The translations under genes were made by a program, and so were the position numbers. A stretch of 64,000 nucleotides of DNA, from the NCBI RefSeq assembly GCF_041687215.1, contig NZ_JAWLCI010000015.1:8047-72046 (forward strand), read 5' to 3'. Positions 8,502-17,705 of the stretch are shown piece after piece. The DNA comes from Mariniphaga sp041687215. GTDB lineage: Bacteria > Bacteroidota > Bacteroidia > Bacteroidales > Prolixibacteraceae. The notes beneath the pieces are model-generated. The model saw nothing but the letters and a program-made list of their open reading frames with translations, was not told the DNA's origin and made no database searches. Positions within the stretch are counted from its first letter, which is position 1; each line of letters opens with the position of its first letter.

Positions 8502-10213
8502 AAGTAGGTTTTAAAAAATTGATTAAATGTATTGTAAAGAATAACGAAAGCAAAAACCGATGACTGCCATGCCAGATTTTTATGGATAGAACCGTAGAGT
8601 GTGGTTTCGAGCCATAATTTGACAGTAAAAGCAGTATTTTTCGATTTTTGAAACGTTCTTTGACATGTTTGTTCTATAAAATGGATAATCCGGACAAGGT
8701 TTACCCAGAAACACCGGCAAATTGCCCATGTCTGATTTTTAATCAGACTTCGGTATTTTGATTTTCCGCTCCGTAGCGGGTAAGCGACATGGAAAATAGT
8801 TGCCTCTACATTGTTACGTTTTTGCGATTCTTCTATAGGGCGCTGTTTCATAACCCGTCTCAAAAGGGAAGTACGGATGGCCTTCTGGTTAAAATAAACT
8901 TTGTCTTTCCCGTTTCTGATATACCACCTGTCTTCAGTGCTGTTTTTCAGCTTTTTGGCAAGGGTGGACTTTAAGCGTTCTCCGGTTTTTGTATCGGTAA
9001 CCATTAATCCTTCGGGTGTCATTTCCAGGTCGTAACGGGAAGCGGCTCCCTGTATCCCGGTAAAAACCATATCGATGTTTTTGCAAAACTCATCGTTAAC
9101 GGGGCTTTGGTAAGCGCCATCAGCATAAACCTTTTCCACCGGTGTATCTGTTATTGCTTGTGTTGAACTGATTGCCGGCTGCACGAAAATCGTATCGGCA
9201 ACATTGGCCTTATCAACGTTTACGTTGGTAATCAGGTCTAACGGTCCGTCCGATATGGTTTCGGTTACATTCATGCTGTAGCCTTTTACTTTCTGGTCAG
9301 ACTTGTGGCGGTAGGCGCTGTCCGGGTCATGGGGCGACTGGACACTGTCTGATTCAATTTCCTCTTTTGGCCGAAGTTCAATTTTTTTGTCCTCTTCCTC
9401 TACTTTGTATTGTTCGCGGAAAACCCGCCGGAGCAATTGATAAGCTTCGCTATTATTACCGGAGAAAAGCAAAAGGGTCTTGTAAATCAGAATGCCGGTT
9501 GTCTGCATCCTGGTTTGTATATCTTCTCTGGTACTGTGGTAAATAGTTTTTTGTGGTTCTTCCTCAAGCAAAGGTTTAAGTTGTTGTTTTTCTGCTTCTG
9601 AAAATAATAAAAAGTCGCTTTCATTCAGCGTCTTGCAAAACAGGACAAATGTTTGGTGGATAATTTCGTAACGTGAGTACCAGGCAATGTTACTGCTGAA
9701 AAGTTTGCTGTCCATGCGGATGCTTTTCCCACTGACTTCAAAATCTTTTACTTGTCCACGGGTAACTTTTTCAAAGACTTTTTGCAGCAAATCTTCATTT
9801 TTTTCACGCATATACTGGTGAACTCGCTTACGAAACAAGTAATAAGTTGAATCGGCAGGAACTTCGTCATCCAGGTTGAATAGGCCTAATGAGCTACGAA
9901 CCAACAGATTAAACCGGCAGTGCTCAAACAACTGGGAATCGCTCCACCCAAAAGCTTCTTTCAAAATCATCATTCCCACCAGTTGCGATACCGGTGAATT
10001 GGGAGCCCCCATCTTCTGGCTGAACAATACGCTGAAGATAGATTCATCAATCCGCGAAACGATTTGTTTACGGAATTGGTTATGCCAACCACTATTATCA
10101 TTGTACTGATTAAGTGATTTTCCTCCCAAAATAGATGGGACACTGCTAAAAAGATTCCCCTGGGTATGTAATGCTGACTTCCGAAACATGCTATTAAATG
10201 TTGATTTCCCCAT
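8492..10213 (-). CDS. IS1182-family transposase
   Basis: The 573-aa protein has the DUF772-type N-terminal domain (LVGMMILKEAFGWSDSQLFEHCRFNLLVRSSLGL region, about 60-115) followed by a DDE transposase core. Candidate catalytic acids are in VSGKSIRMDSKLFSSN (about 165-180), VYADGAYQSP (about 370) and the later NNVEATIF (about 475). The arrangement and length fit IS1182. The protein catalyses cut-and-paste or related transposition of the flanking element. It is not interrupted by frameshifts. The start at 10213 leaves about 110 bp to the right terminal repeat, room for the element's promoter. Confidence 0.9.
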   Translation of the reverse strand: MGKSTFNSMFRKSALHTQGNLFSSVPSILGGKSLNQYNDNSGWHNQFRKQIVSRIDESIFSVLFSQKMGAPNSPVSQLVGMMILKEAFGWSDSQLFEHCRFNLLVRSSLGLFNLDDEVPADSTYYLFRKRVHQYMREKNEDLLQKVFEKVTRGQVKDFEVSGKSIRMDSKLFSSNIAWYSRYEIIHQTFVLFCKTLNESDFLLFSEAEKQQLKPLLEEEPQKTIYHSTREDIQTRMQTTGILIYKTLLLFSGNNSEAYQLLRRVFREQYKVEEEDKKIELRPKEEIESDSVQSPHDPDSAYRHKSDQKVKGYSMNVTETISDGPLDLITNVNVDKANVADTIFVQPAISSTQAITDTPVEKVYADGAYQSPVNDEFCKNIDMVFTGIQGAASRYDLEMTPEGLMVTDTKTGERLKSTLAKKLKNSTEDRWYIRNGKDKVYFNQKAIRTSLLRRVMKQRPIEESQKRNNVEATIFHVAYPLRSGKSKYRSLIKNQTWAICRCFWVNLVRIIHFIEQTCQRTFQKSKNTAFTVKLWLETTLYGSIHKNLAWQSSVFAFVILYNTFNQFFKTYLLE

Positions 10214-10320
10214 GAAGATAATAAAAACAGAGACCTAAACCGCTCTGAAACAAACAAATATTCTGTTATTTATGAACAAACTTGTCAACAAATTATTTTT
10301 AGAAATTAATCAGCCGACTT

Positions 10321-10336
10321 TTCGGAGTAGGCTCAA
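10321..10336. repeat. Right terminal inverted repeat of the IS element
   Basis: ttcggagtaggctcaa is the inverted partner of 8486-8501. The remaining 125 bp up to the next gene end (10462) shows no feature I can support. Confidence 0.7.
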
Positions 10337-10461
10337 CCTTTGAAGTTAGAATAGGACAATTGGGCCATTTGATTTTTAAATTGCTTTTACTATATCACAA
10401 TAAAACATCCTTAATGAACCTGTAATATGTTTACTTACTTTCTGCCAGAATTTGCATTTAC

Positions 10462-11721
10462 TCATTTCCCGGAAGCAGAATTCCCTGCCAGCCAGCCGGT
10501 TGACCAGGCGATTTGCAGATTGTAGCCGCCGGTTTCGGCATCGAGGTCGATGATTTCTCCGGCAAAATAAAGTCCTTTTACCAGTCGCGATTCCATGGTT
10601 TTGGGTACAATTTCTTTAGTGGGAATTCCGCCCGCCGTTATAATGGCCTCTTTAAACGAACGATGTTTTGCCACCTCAAACCGAAGATTTTTCATCAGGT
10701 ACCTGATTTGTTTCCTTTCGTTTGATGATACTTGATGGCACTCTTTTTCGGGGTCGAGTTTCAGTTCTTCAATAAAAACCGGAATCATGGATGCGGGCAG
10801 CCAGTTGCGGAAAATATTTGAAAGCTGTTTTTTCCCGTGTTCGTTCAAATCGCGCAACAGCCGGTTGTCCAGTTTTTGCTCGTCGAGGGCCGGTTTTAAA
10901 TCGATAGTAATTTCAACTTTATCTTTGTTTTGCAAAGCGGTCACGGCAATCCGGCTTAGTGTGAGAATAATCGGACCCGACAAACCAAAGTGCGTGAACA
11001 GCATTTCGCCAAAAGCTTCGCCCGCTTTTTTGCCATTTACCCAAACCACTGCTTTCACATTTTTCAAGTTTAATCCCTGTAATTTTTGCGCCAGGTTGCC
11101 TTTGGTTTCCATTGGCACCAGTGCAGGAATAGGTTTTTCAACAGTGTGTCCCACGCTTTTGGCCAGTTCGTACCCGTCGCCTGTGGAACCTGTTGCCGGA
11201 TACGATTTTCCGCCTGTGGCCAGTATTACTTTTAAAGCTTTGAAAATAGTGCCGTTCGATTGGACTCCCTGCACCGCACCGTTTTCAGTTATCAGCGTTT
11301 CAACCCGCTGGCCGCAAAGGATTTCAACGTTTTGTTCCTTCACCCATTTCAGCAAAGCGTGCAGCACATCCTGCGATTTATTGCTTGCCGGGAAGTAGCG
11401 TCCGCCGCGTTCGAGAGTGGTTTCAACTCCGTATTTTTCCAGCAGACTGATGATGTCTTTTGAATAAAACTGCGAAAAGGCATTGCGAAGAAACCGGCCT
11501 TCGGGGAACACATGTTTGATAAATTCAGCGGGAGAGGCATCGTTGGTAATGTTGCAGCGACCCTTTCCTGTAATCAGAAGTTTCCGTCCTTCGGAACGCA
11601 TTTTTTCCAGAACCAGCACCCGGGAGCCCTGTTCGGCTGCACGTCCGGCAGCAAGCAACCCGGCAGCCCCGGCGCCAACAACTATCACATCAACCTTTGT
11701 TGCTTCAAAATCTGACATCAA
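10462..11721 (-). CDS. BaiN/YhiN-like (HI0933 family) FAD-dependent flavoprotein
   Basis: The 419-aa protein opens with VDVIVVGAGAAGLLAAGRAA, the dinucleotide-binding GxGxxG (16-21), and carries the family hallmark TGKGRCNITN (51-60). The motif LATGGKSYPATGSTGDGYELA (about 168-188) and the C-terminal FAGEIIDLDAETGGYNLQIAWSTG segment are typical of HI0933/YhiN proteins. Some relatives (BaiN) reduce bile-acid intermediates in gut clostridia, but most members have no proven substrate, so no specific reaction is claimed. It follows ettA by 16 bp, probably in one transcript. A second ATG three bases in is an equally possible start. Confidence 0.88.
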   Translation of the reverse strand: MMSDFEATKVDVIVVGAGAAGLLAAGRAAEQGSRVLVLEKMRSEGRKLLITGKGRCNITNDASPAEFIKHVFPEGRFLRNAFSQFYSKDIISLLEKYGVETTLERGGRYFPASNKSQDVLHALLKWVKEQNVEILCGQRVETLITENGAVQGVQSNGTIFKALKVILATGGKSYPATGSTGDGYELAKSVGHTVEKPIPALVPMETKGNLAQKLQGLNLKNVKAVVWVNGKKAGEAFGEMLFTHFGLSGPIILTLSRIAVTALQNKDKVEITIDLKPALDEQKLDNRLLRDLNEHGKKQLSNIFRNWLPASMIPVFIEELKLDPEKECHQVSSNERKQIRYLMKNLRFEVAKHRSFKEAIITAGGIPTKEIVPKTMESRLVKGLYFAGEIIDLDAETGGYNLQIAWSTGWLAGNSASGK

Positions 11722-11737
11722 TCTTTTTTACCGTGAT

Positions 11738-13420
11738 TTATTGCAGCTTTTTGTATTTGAATCGTTTGGGCGTGTCTTCTCCCAGTCGCTTTTTCCGGTT
11801 TTCTTCGTATTCGGTAAACGAGCCCTCGAAAAAATAAGCCTGCGAATCGCCTTCAAATGCCAGGATGTGGGTGGCAATTCGGTCGAGGAACCAGCGGTCG
11901 TGCGAAATAACCACGGCACAACCGGCAAAGTTTTCCAAACCCTCTTCCAGCGCGCGCAACGTGTTCACGTCAATGTCGTTGGTCGGTTCATCAAGCAGTA
12001 ACACGTTCCCTTCCGATTTGAGTGCCAGCGCCAGGTGAAGCCGGTTGCGTTCACCGCCTGAAAGTACGCCACATTTTTTCTCCTGGTCGGCGCCGGTGAA
12101 GTTAAACCGGGCCACATAAGCCCGCGCATTCACCTGTCGGTTTCCCAGCATGATGGTTTCCGTTCCACCCGAAACAACTTGAAATACAGTTTTTTCCGGA
12201 TTTATCGCTTGATGGGTTTGGTCCACGTAACTGATTTTTACCGTATCGCCAATTTCTATTTTTCCTGAGTCTGGCTCCAGTTGATCCATGATTAATTTGA
12301 ACAAGGTTGTTTTTCCGGCACCGTTGGGTCCGATGATTCCGATGATTCCCGAACGAGGTAACTTGAAGCTCAGGTCTTCAAATAAAATCCGGTCGCCAAA
12401 TCGTTTGGAAACACCTTCCATTTCAATAACTTTATCGCCCAGGCGTGGGCCGTTCGGAATAAATATTTCGAGTTGTTCTTCCTTCTGTTTTACATCTTCG
12501 TTCACCATTTTGTCGTAGGCACTCAAACGGGCTTTAGATTTTGCCTGCCGTGCCCTGGGCGCCATGCGCACCCACTCCAGCTCGCGTTCCAGCGTTTTTC
12601 GGCGTTTTGAATGTCCTTTTTCTTCCAACTCCAGCCGTTTGGCTTTTTGTTCCAGCCACGAGCTGTAATTTCCTTTCCATGGAATACCTTGTCCACGATC
12701 GAGTTCTAGAATCCAACCGGCCACATTGTCGAGGAAATAGCGGTCGTGGGTAATACAAATTACGGTGCCTTTGTATTGGGCAAGATGCATTTCCAGCCAT
12801 TGGATGCTTTCGGCATCGAGGTGGTTGGTTGGTTCGTCGAGCAGGAGCACATCCGGTTCCTGCAGCAACAGCCGGCACAGTGCCACACGGCGACGCTCCC
12901 CACCGGAAAGTTCTCTCACCGGCTGGTCGTTGGGCGGGCATTGCAGCGCATCCATAGCACGTTCAAGGCGGCTGTCGAGATTCCAGGCATCCATCTGGTC
13001 GATTTTTTCCTGAAGTTTGGCCTGCTCTGCCATCAGCCGGTCCATTTCGTCCGGATTTTCGTACACTTCCGGAAGCCCGAATTTCAGGTTAATTTCTTCG
13101 TAGGCGGTCATTACATCAACCACTTCCTGAACGCCTTCCTTCACCACTTCAATAACGGTTTTCGTCTCGTCAAGATGTGGTTCCTGTTCCAGCAATCCCA
13201 CGGAATAGCCCGGCGCAAAAACCAGTTCTCCGTTAAAGTTTTTTTCCATGCCGGCAATAATTCGCAGCAAGGTTGATTTTCCGGACCCATTCAAACCAAT
13301 AATGCCGATTTTGGCTCCCAGAAAAAACGAAAGTGAAATGTCTTTGATGATGGTTTTGTTGGGTGGGTATGTTTTACTCACCTTATACATTGAAAAGATG
13401 ATTTTTTTGTCGTCGCTCAT
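11738..13420 (-). CDS. ettA: Energy-dependent translational throttle protein EttA (ABC-F)
   Basis: The 560-aa soluble protein contains two tandem ABC ATPase domains and no membrane segments. Walker A sites are GLNGSGKST (42-50) and GPNGAGKTT (second half), with LSGGERRRV and LSGGERNRL signatures and LLLDEPTNHLD / LLLDEPTNDID Walker B regions. The length and the segment TYPPNKTIIKDISLSF match EttA, which binds the ribosomal E site and gates early elongation according to the ATP/ADP ratio. The charged linker between domains (about 245-320) is present. It lies downstream of an unknown 158-aa gene and upstream of the BaiN-like flavoprotein. Confidence 0.95.
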   Translation of the reverse strand: MSDDKKIIFSMYKVSKTYPPNKTIIKDISLSFFLGAKIGIIGLNGSGKSTLLRIIAGMEKNFNGELVFAPGYSVGLLEQEPHLDETKTVIEVVKEGVQEVVDVMTAYEEINLKFGLPEVYENPDEMDRLMAEQAKLQEKIDQMDAWNLDSRLERAMDALQCPPNDQPVRELSGGERRRVALCRLLLQEPDVLLLDEPTNHLDAESIQWLEMHLAQYKGTVICITHDRYFLDNVAGWILELDRGQGIPWKGNYSSWLEQKAKRLELEEKGHSKRRKTLERELEWVRMAPRARQAKSKARLSAYDKMVNEDVKQKEEQLEIFIPNGPRLGDKVIEMEGVSKRFGDRILFEDLSFKLPRSGIIGIIGPNGAGKTTLFKLIMDQLEPDSGKIEIGDTVKISYVDQTHQAINPEKTVFQVVSGGTETIMLGNRQVNARAYVARFNFTGADQEKKCGVLSGGERNRLHLALALKSEGNVLLLDEPTNDIDVNTLRALEEGLENFAGCAVVISHDRWFLDRIATHILAFEGDSQAYFFEGSFTEYEENRKKRLGEDTPKRFKYKKLQ

Positions 13421-13470
13421 TTTATCAAAATTTTATTGGGCAAATGTATGAAAAAGAAGAATGAGGAAAT

Positions 13471-13947
13471 TTACAAACTCAGTTTTTTGACCGCTTCTTC
13501 GTAATCGTACTGCAAATCTTCGTGAAGTTTGGAATTGGCATTGTGAATTAGATGGACTTGACGCTGGTACATATTGAATAGTACACGGATGTTTTTCAGC
13601 CGGTAACCCATTTCTCTCATTTTTTCGCAGAAATAGAGCCGCAGCTCAATTTCAGTTTGTTTTGAGCCCGAAAAACGAATGTATTTGTTTGTGGTTCGTA
13701 AAACTTTCCGGAGTGTTTTTTTTGCAAGATATAAACTGGTGCGGTTTAAACGGGTAAACTGTTCATCCATTTCTTCTTTTACCGATTCAATAAAAGCCTG
13801 CTCATTTTGGGTTTCAAAAAGCAGATAGCTCAACAACTCCTTGTTCTCCTTTTTGTATTTGGCCAAACGGATACAGATTTCCTGCAATTGCTGCGGAGAA
13901 AGTGTTTTTAACTCTTTTTTAATTTCGCTGAGCGAACCTGTTTCCAT
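13471..13947 (-). CDS. Conserved-looking helical protein of unknown function (possibly DUF6155-like)
   Basis: The 158-aa protein is predicted to be soluble and almost wholly helical, rich in Lys, Glu and Leu. The N-terminus SLSEIKKELKTLSPQQLQEI resembles the start of DUF6155 proteins of Bacteroidota, but I cannot confirm this. No catalytic motif, signal peptide or membrane segment is visible. It is 50 bp upstream of ettA on the same strand and may be co-transcribed with it. No function is proposed. Confidence 0.6.
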   Translation of the reverse strand: METGSLSEIKKELKTLSPQQLQEICIRLAKYKKENKELLSYLLFETQNEQAFIESVKEEMDEQFTRLNRTSLYLAKKTLRKVLRTTNKYIRFSGSKQTEIELRLYFCEKMREMGYRLKNIRVLFNMYQRQVHLIHNANSKLHEDLQYDYEEAVKKLSL

Positions 13948-14100
13948 ATAAATGTATCATAAAAATGAATCCTTACAAAAGTAGCATTTGTTTTTAAACA
14001 GAATTTAGGGATTGTTAACTTATTGATTTGTTGAACTTTCTTTTGATTAGGCTTGTTTCAGTTTTCGATGTATGTAAATACCATTAAAAAATTTATACAG

Positions 14101-14937
14101 ATGGAACGAAAAGGAAAATTTACTCCTGAACAAATTACAGAATATCACAAAAACGGATATGTTATTTTAAAAGGATTGCTTACCGAAAAGGAGGTTGATG
14201 TTTTGCGGGAACGTGCGAAGAGTGACCGTGAAATGGATAAACATGCTTTTCATCGCGATGATGGTACAGGTGCAAAAGTGCGTCTTTCGCTTTGGAACCA
14301 CCCGGGTGACGGAATTTACGGAATGATTGCCCGGAGTCATAAAGTTGTTGATTCAGTGGAGCAACTGCTTGAAGATGAAGTATATCATTACCATTCTAAA
14401 ATGATTATGAAAGAAGCTAAAGTTGGTGGCGCCTGGGCATGGCACCAAGATTACGGTTACTGGTATGAAAACGGGGTGCTGTTCCCTGATTTGTGCAGTG
14501 TTTACATTTCAGTTGATGCAGCAACGGTTGAAAATGGTTGTTTGCAGGTTTTAAAAGGTTCGCATAATTTGGGAAGGGTGAACCATGTGTTATCAGGCGA
14601 ACAGGCAGGTGCCGACATGGAACGCGTAGAGGAGGCAAAAAAGAGGCTCGAACTTGTTTACGTTGAACTTGACAAAGGCGATGCAGTGTTTTTTCACAGC
14701 AACCTGTTGCATCGTTCAGACCGGAATAATTCTGAAAATCCGCGCTGGGCTATGATTTGCTGTTACAATACAAAAACTAACAATCCGTATAAAGAAAGCC
14801 ATCATCCACGGTACACACCACTAAAAAAAATGCCTGACAGTGCTATTTTGGAAGCTGTTTCGAATAATGTGGTAGCCGAAGACTCCTGGATGGATGTGAC
14901 AAACGACAGCAGCGCCAAACGCTTAAAAAAGGACTAG
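14101..14937 (+). CDS. Phytanoyl-CoA dioxygenase (PhyH) family Fe(II)/2-oxoglutarate oxygenase
   Basis: The 278-aa protein begins MERKGKFTPEQITEYHKNGY and shows the PhyH pattern: the iron-binding HxD in WAWHQDYGYW (His115, Asp117), distal His204 in SNLLHRSDRN, and Arg215 as the likely 2-oxoglutarate anchor. VENGCLQVLKGSH (144-155) is also typical. Members hydroxylate small organic substrates; the substrate here is unknown. I prefer the ATG at 14101, where family homology would begin; in-frame ATG 14068 and TTG 14053 are alternatives. It is convergent with the next gene, 24 bp apart. Confidence 0.88.
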   Translation: MERKGKFTPEQITEYHKNGYVILKGLLTEKEVDVLRERAKSDREMDKHAFHRDDGTGAKVRLSLWNHPGDGIYGMIARSHKVVDSVEQLLEDEVYHYHSKMIMKEAKVGGAWAWHQDYGYWYENGVLFPDLCSVYISVDAATVENGCLQVLKGSHNLGRVNHVLSGEQAGADMERVEEAKKRLELVYVELDKGDAVFFHSNLLHRSDRNNSENPRWAMICCYNTKTNNPYKESHHPRYTPLKKMPDSAILEAVSNNVVAEDSWMDVTNDSSAKRLKKD

Positions 14938-14961
14938 TTGGGGGAAATCCTCAATGAATGA

Positions 14962-15594
14962 TTATCGTATTACCGGTTTACCGTCCACTTCAATCCAGTC
15001 GAGACGGGAGCAGGAGGCCGATTTTCCACCGGGCATTAGGTCGGTAAAACCGATTTCTTCCACGTTGGAAAGATCGGGATTTGAAACTGGGCCAATTTCG
15101 GTTACACGGTTAATATCCAATTTATACCAGGTAATATTTTGAATGTTAAATTCTTTAATGCGCCAGTCTTTGGAAGGGCCGTCGGAAAGGTCACTCACCA
15201 GCCAGGTTCCGTCAGCCAGCTTAAGAGCAATGCGGAGTTCCCTCAAACCTGCCTGTTTTGAGCGCCACCTGATTTTGGCAAACCCGGTTAAATCTACGTT
15301 GTAATCTTTGTGTTTTAGCGAAACCAGCCAATTGTCCAAACAAAGGCCAGACCACACGTAAAACGGATCATCTACAGGTTTTTCATGATTGCTTTTTTTC
15401 AGGCTGTCTTTGCCGGCGCCGTATAGTTGCACCATCAAATCGGGATTATCCACATGATTTTGTGAAAGTGGAATTTCGGGCGGGGTTTCTTTCCAGTCTT
15501 CCCTGAAAAATAAACCGGGCCGGTAAGATTCCTGTGAAATGGAAATTAGAGTTGAGAAAATCAGGACGAAAAGGATAAATACTTTGGATTTCAT
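14962..15594 (-). CDS. Secreted protein of unknown function, beta-rich
   Basis: The 210-aa protein starts with a clear signal peptide (MKSKVFILFVLIFSTLISIS). The mature part looks beta-rich with many aromatic residues (e.g. FYVWSGLCLDNWLVSLKH, WLVSDLSDGPSKDWRIKEF) and resembles jelly-roll carbohydrate-binding or DUF1080-like domains in texture, but no family is recognised. No catalytic motif is seen. It follows the single-domain response regulator by 14 bp and may share its transcript. It is convergent with the PhyH gene. Confidence 0.65.
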   Translation of the reverse strand: MKSKVFILFVLIFSTLISISQESYRPGLFFREDWKETPPEIPLSQNHVDNPDLMVQLYGAGKDSLKKSNHEKPVDDPFYVWSGLCLDNWLVSLKHKDYNVDLTGFAKIRWRSKQAGLRELRIALKLADGTWLVSDLSDGPSKDWRIKEFNIQNITWYKLDINRVTEIGPVSNPDLSNVEEIGFTDLMPGGKSASCSRLDWIEVDGKPVIR

Positions 15595-15608
15595 TTTTAT
15601 GGAATAAA

Positions 15609-15995
15609 TTATTTTAAAAGAGTTTTTATTTTAGCCAGCAATTCTTCTTTTTTTACAGGCTTGGTAACATAATCATCACAGCCGGCTTCCAGTGCTTTTT
15701 CGCTGTCACCAGACATGGCATAGGCCGATTGTGCAATAATTGGAATATTGGCATTAATTTTCTTGATTTGACGAGTTGCTTCATAACCATCCATTACCGG
15801 CATTTTTAAATCCATCAGAATTAAATCAATGTTCGGATTATCACGAAACATTTGGACTGCCATTTTTCCATCTTCAGCATAAAGTAATTTGTGATTCCCT
15901 TGTGAAAGAAAGACCTGCAAAAGTATAGAACTGGTTTCGTCGTCCTCCACAATTAGGATGGTATTTTTTTTAGTGAGAATTGCTTTTTCAGTCAT
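15609..15995 (-). CDS. Single-domain response regulator (CheY-like)
   Basis: The 128-aa protein is a stand-alone receiver: acidic pair Asp18-Asp19 (VEDDE), phospho-acceptor Asp62 (LILMDLKMPVMDG), and the conserved Lys in DDYVTKPVKKEE. No DNA-binding or output domain follows, so it must act through protein contact or as a phosphate relay, for example with a hybrid kinase. Its closest kinase in the window is the hybrid kinase at 5571-7196, about 8 kb away; pairing is not implied. Confidence 0.92.
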   Translation of the reverse strand: MTEKAILTKKNTILIVEDDETSSILLQVFLSQGNHKLLYAEDGKMAVQMFRDNPNIDLILMDLKMPVMDGYEATRQIKKINANIPIIAQSAYAMSGDSEKALEAGCDDYVTKPVKKEELLAKIKTLLK

Positions 15996-16167
15996 GAGAA
16001 AATTTTTGTAATATTATTAATATTTCCGTAGAAAGCACAAAATTAAAAAATAAACCGGGATGAATGATCGTAAATTTGTTACATTTCTCGTCTGAAAAAG
16101 GTTGTTGTTTGGCAAAAAGAACTACTAAACAAGTAACTAATCATTTTTAAAATGTGTATTGCCAAAT

Positions 16168-17109
16168 TCAGAGTTTTTTATAAAAAACCCCGCGTTCTTT
16201 TCGCACATGCCCGATTTTGTTTTCACTTTCCAGTGTTTCCAGGTATTTGTTGATTTCGTTCACGTGGGTCCCCAGAATTTGCGCCAAATCATCGGCTGTG
16301 CACGGACGGCGTGCAATGGTGCCGAGAATGGAGGATTCCACATCTTTCCGGTAAGCTGCAAGGTTTTTACGCTCGGGCGCTTTGGCAATGATTTCAACAT
16401 TTTTAAGTTGCCAAAAATCGATAATTTGGTCGAGTTTTTCTATGCAAGCAGGTTGCAGATTTTCAATTCTGCCCGGACGGTCGAGCGTGTTTAGTTGAAT
16501 TCGGTCGGGATTGATTTTCAGAATCGCTTTTTTAAGTTCAGTCAGCTCCGATGCCGAATCGTTGTAACCAGGAATTATAAAAATTTCAAGCCAGATTCTT
16601 CCGGTAAATTCTTTTCTGAAATCCGCGATTCCTTGAATATACTCATCAATAGTCAATCCTTTAGCCGGAACATTGATTTTTTCAAAAGACTCCTGTGTGG
16701 CCGCATCCAGTGAGGGTAGCACCAGGTCGGCATAAAGTAATTCCTTTCTTACCTCTGCCACTGAAAGCAGTGTCCCGTTGGTCAGCACCGCCACCGGAAT
16801 TTCGGGCTTGTTTTTTTTGATAAACTGAATGATTTTTCCAATGGCTGAATTCAAAGTAGGTTCGCCGTAGCCCGAAAAGGTAATGTAATCGGGTGGGGGA
16901 CTGGCAGCAAAGTAGTCGCTGAGTTCTGTAACAATTTTTCTGTAAGGAATATATTCCCTCCGCTGGGTTGTGAGTTTGGTGGTTGGCCCCACTTCGCAGT
17001 AAACGCAGTTAAGAGAACAGACTTTTTTCGGCACTAAATCCACTCCCAGCGACATACCCAGCCTTCGTGAAGGTACGGGGCCAAAAAGGTATTTATACTC
17101 TGGGTTCAA
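16168..17109 (-). CDS. Radical SAM protein with C-terminal winged-helix domain
   Basis: The 313-aa protein carries CSLNCVYC (Cys31, Cys35, Cys38), the CxxxCxxC motif that holds the [4Fe-4S] cluster for S-adenosylmethionine cleavage. The N-terminal FGPVPSRRLGMSLGVD and TFSGYGEPTLN are typical of the COG0731-like radical SAM group. Residues about 245-313 form a small helical, winged-helix-like domain (IARRPCTADDLAQILGTHVNEINKYLETLE). The reaction is not known. Its start overlaps the end of the doc toxin gene by 17 bp, so the two are translationally linked. Confidence 0.88.
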   Translation of the reverse strand: MNPEYKYLFGPVPSRRLGMSLGVDLVPKKVCSLNCVYCEVGPTTKLTTQRREYIPYRKIVTELSDYFAASPPPDYITFSGYGEPTLNSAIGKIIQFIKKNKPEIPVAVLTNGTLLSVAEVRKELLYADLVLPSLDAATQESFEKINVPAKGLTIDEYIQGIADFRKEFTGRIWLEIFIIPGYNDSASELTELKKAILKINPDRIQLNTLDRPGRIENLQPACIEKLDQIIDFWQLKNVEIIAKAPERKNLAAYRKDVESSILGTIARRPCTADDLAQILGTHVNEINKYLETLESENKIGHVRKERGVFYKKL

Positions 17110-17482
17110 TTTTAATTACTTTTTCGTTCAGCCATTTGATAATCCCTGCCCAACGCAATTGGCCCCGGGAAACAGAAATTACGAATTTGTATTTTTCTTC
17201 TTCGTTTGCTGAAATATCTAAATTATTATTAATGAGCAGCAATCGCATTAGAACGTAGCCTATCCGTTTGTTCCCATCAATAAATGGATGGTTTATCAAA
17301 ATACTTTCAAGAAGAGCGGTAGCTTTTTCAACAGGTGACTGATACAAATCTTTTTTATCGAAAGTCTGGAATGGCCTTGCCAAAGCTGATTCAAGTAATT
17401 TAATATCCCGGATTCCATGACTGCCTCCAAATTTTTCAATGAGAATTTGATGGATTAATTTAACATCGTTAATATCCATCAT
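17093..17482 (-). CDS. Fic/Doc family toxin (type II toxin-antitoxin)
   Basis: The 129-aa protein contains HPFIDGNKR (65-73), the Doc form of the Fic active site. Doc phosphorylates EF-Tu rather than adding AMP as typical Fic enzymes do, and so stops translation. The protein has the usual length of Doc. The start overlaps the antitoxin stop by 4 bp, the standard antitoxin-first arrangement. The 3' end runs 17 bp into the radical SAM gene. An ATG three bases in (MDIND) is also possible. Confidence 0.9.
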   Translation of the reverse strand: MMDINDVKLIHQILIEKFGGSHGIRDIKLLESALARPFQTFDKKDLYQSPVEKATALLESILINHPFIDGNKRIGYVLMRLLLINNNLDISANEEEKYKFVISVSRGQLRWAGIIKWLNEKVIKIEPRV

Positions 17483-17667
17483 TTCGCCAGACGTTGAAGA
17501 AGTTCGCCGTCTTCATGGAGGATGGAACTTAGGTTTTTAGACAACAGTATTTTATCTTTTGATGAACTCTTTAATTTATTTAAGTAATCCAATACATCTT
17601 CAAGAATGGTATCCGGCAAATCGTCAATCGTCCTTTTTATTTCATTTTTAATTTCCAATGTTGTCAT
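17479..17667 (-). CDS. Small antitoxin partner of the Doc toxin
   Basis: The 62-aa protein is acidic and helical: the N-terminus TTLEIKNEIKRTIDDLPDTI is followed by LEDVLDYLNKLKSSS and a C-terminal tail that would wrap the toxin. The sequence resembles DUF2281/Phd-like short antitoxins. It lies directly upstream of doc with an ATGA overlap, the main evidence for its role. It probably represses its own promoter; the operator is not visible. Confidence 0.75.
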   Translation of the reverse strand: MTTLEIKNEIKRTIDDLPDTILEDVLDYLNKLKSSSKDKILLSKNLSSILHEDGELLQRLAK

Positions 17668-17705
17668 AGTTATACCTTTTCTGCAAAAATAACAATTTTA
17701 AGGAA

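Larger units (their letters stand above)
8486..10336. mobile_element. IS1182-type insertion sequence, complete
   Basis: The element spans about 1.85 kb and carries one transposase gene on the minus strand. Imperfect terminal inverted repeats bound it: ttgaccctactctaac (8486-8501) and, inverted, ttgagcctactccgaa (complement of 10321-10336), matching at 12 of 16 positions. The transposase stop codon lies inside the left repeat, a compact arrangement common in IS elements. I could not see a convincing target-site duplication. The open reading frame is intact, so the element may be active or recently inserted. Confidence 0.82.
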
